Source: Synaphobranchus kaupii (taxonomy: Eukaryota > Chordata > Actinopteri > Anguilliformes > Synaphobranchidae). From it: 64,000 nt of DNA. Every line of letters begins with the position of its first letter. The stretch's first letter is position 1. The stretch covers positions 103,793,893-103,857,892 of the forward strand of contig CM056380.1 of NCBI GenBank assembly GCA_029718625.1, read 5' to 3'. The position numbers and the translations under genes are program-made. This document shows, piece after piece, positions 62,931 to 64,000 of this stretch. The notes beneath the pieces were generated by a model. The model made no database searches, was not told the DNA's origin, and was given only the letters and a program-made list of their open reading frames with translations.

Positions 62931-64000
62931 TTGGCACTGGAAACTAAACTGTGACAAATAAATTAGTAATTCCCCCTTAATTGTCTCCACATAGGACGTA
63001 ATAGCTTATGTGCTTCAAATGTACAATAAAGCTGTGTTTGTGTTTATATTTGGGTAGCTTTGGATAGGTTTGGGTAGATTTGGATAGGTTTAGATAGGTA
63101 CCATTATTTTCATATGGTTTCATAGATTTGGATAGGTTTCAGTATGTTTTTGGACACCGATATCCATTCCCCAAATCTTTTACAAAAGTTGGAAATCCTG
63201 TAATGTTATGGATGCAAATATATTTCAAATGTGTCAAAAGAGTTTATCTGTTGAAAGTTTTTGTGTATCTCCTGAATTACTGTGATGCACAATTATCCAT
63301 TTAGGGTATTTGTGGACCCCAAGGTACACTGTTTCAAATTTTGTACACGTGCAGACAGGAGGTTTGTAAACCAGAAAATGTAAAGTTTTACCTTGTTCAC
63401 ATCATTGACTCTCAGGGGTTCACCGTAACCTAGAGTGGTAGCACTTCCTTCTTCACCAGGGGTTGTGTATTCACTGCCCATAATTGACACATTAAAGGGA
63501 TAGTTCAGAATTTTGGACATAATGTCTAAATTATGACTTACCTATGATGTAGTTGATTGATGGAAACCATTTTCAGATAATTCCATGCTGTCCCTTCTTT
63601 TGGACATACACACATTGCTAATGCTAGCGCAACTCTAAGGTGACTGGTAGCATCCACTACCAAATGCACTTAAACACTCCACAGTACACCCAAAGCAAAT
63701 AAAATATGACGGCAGTCTATCGGGGTTGTTTTCAGTGATTATACCATCATTTTTTAAGTCAAACTATCGTTGAATCCTTTACTTTGTGCTGACCTATATT
63801 CTCTGTGGAAGTACGGCGGCAGAGCTATACTTTACGTTACCTACGAATGTACTTTACGCTACCTACTAACGTAAAGTATCGCTCCGCCGCCGTACTTCCA
63901 CAGAGAATTTAGGTGAGCACAAAGTAAAGGATTCAACGATAGTTTGACTTCAAAAATGATGGTATAATCACTGAAAATAAAATACGACAACAGTCTATCG
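62931..64000 (+). repeat. Second copy of the 54593-55739 segment, runs off the window
   Basis: Direct repeat about 8.3 kb downstream of the first copy. It includes the left part of the foldback element from TTAAAGGGATAG at about 63492 and is cut by the window end in the inner arm. Confidence 0.93.

Overview
The window is nuclear DNA from a bony fish, most likely a teleost. This is inferred from a split vertebrate SAMHD1-type gene, Sleeping Beauty-type and other Tc1 elements, a tRNA-derived SINE with an L2-like tail, a piggyBac element, long CA/GT arrays, and introns and intergenic DNA built almost entirely of nested DNA transposons. I saw no sign of bacterial, organellar or viral-genome organisation.

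Gene content is low. From 4203 to 19325 (+ strand) there are eleven exons of a SAMHD1-like dNTP triphosphohydrolase. They join without a frame error into 404 codons plus a stop. The exons for the SAM domain and the first HD histidine are not in the window, so the gene starts upstream of base 1. From 28929 to 29593 (+) there are three more exons that encode a second, diverged version of the SAMHD1 C-terminus, with its own stop. Their phases let them serve either as alternative last exons of the first gene or as the remains of a tandem paralogue. The remaining real coding capacity belongs to transposons.

Layout. 1-3440: nested repeats with a broken Sleeping Beauty-type element. 3956-19325: the SAMHD1-like gene; several introns carry minisatellites next to splice sites, including about 2.1 kb of a 40-bp repeat beginning some 15 bases after one donor. 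8.5-10.4 kb (intron 6): a three-level transposon nest. 20408-21946: a Tc1 element with an uninterrupted transposase, near-perfect terminal repeats and TA duplications. 24390-26304: a segment repeated at 50784-52664. 28929-29593: the second SAMHD1 tail. 33631-36873: a Harbinger-like element holding a SINE and a small GGGCCC-ended MITE that itself holds a solo LTR. 38.4-38.8 kb: a long CA/GT array. 42571-47920: a complete piggyBac element with TTAA duplications, an apparently intact two-exon transposase and large tandem repeats near both ends. 48.6-53 kb: mariner-like and foldback elements. 55196-59393: a foldback element with TTAA ends, split by an intron-containing IS630/Tc1-type transposon (one nonsense codon) and by a Harbinger-like element. 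62931-64000: a second copy of 54593-55739, running off the window.

The two SAMHD1 parts would act in dNTP homeostasis and antiviral restriction. The transposons do not form a pathway; they record successive insertions around and inside the gene.
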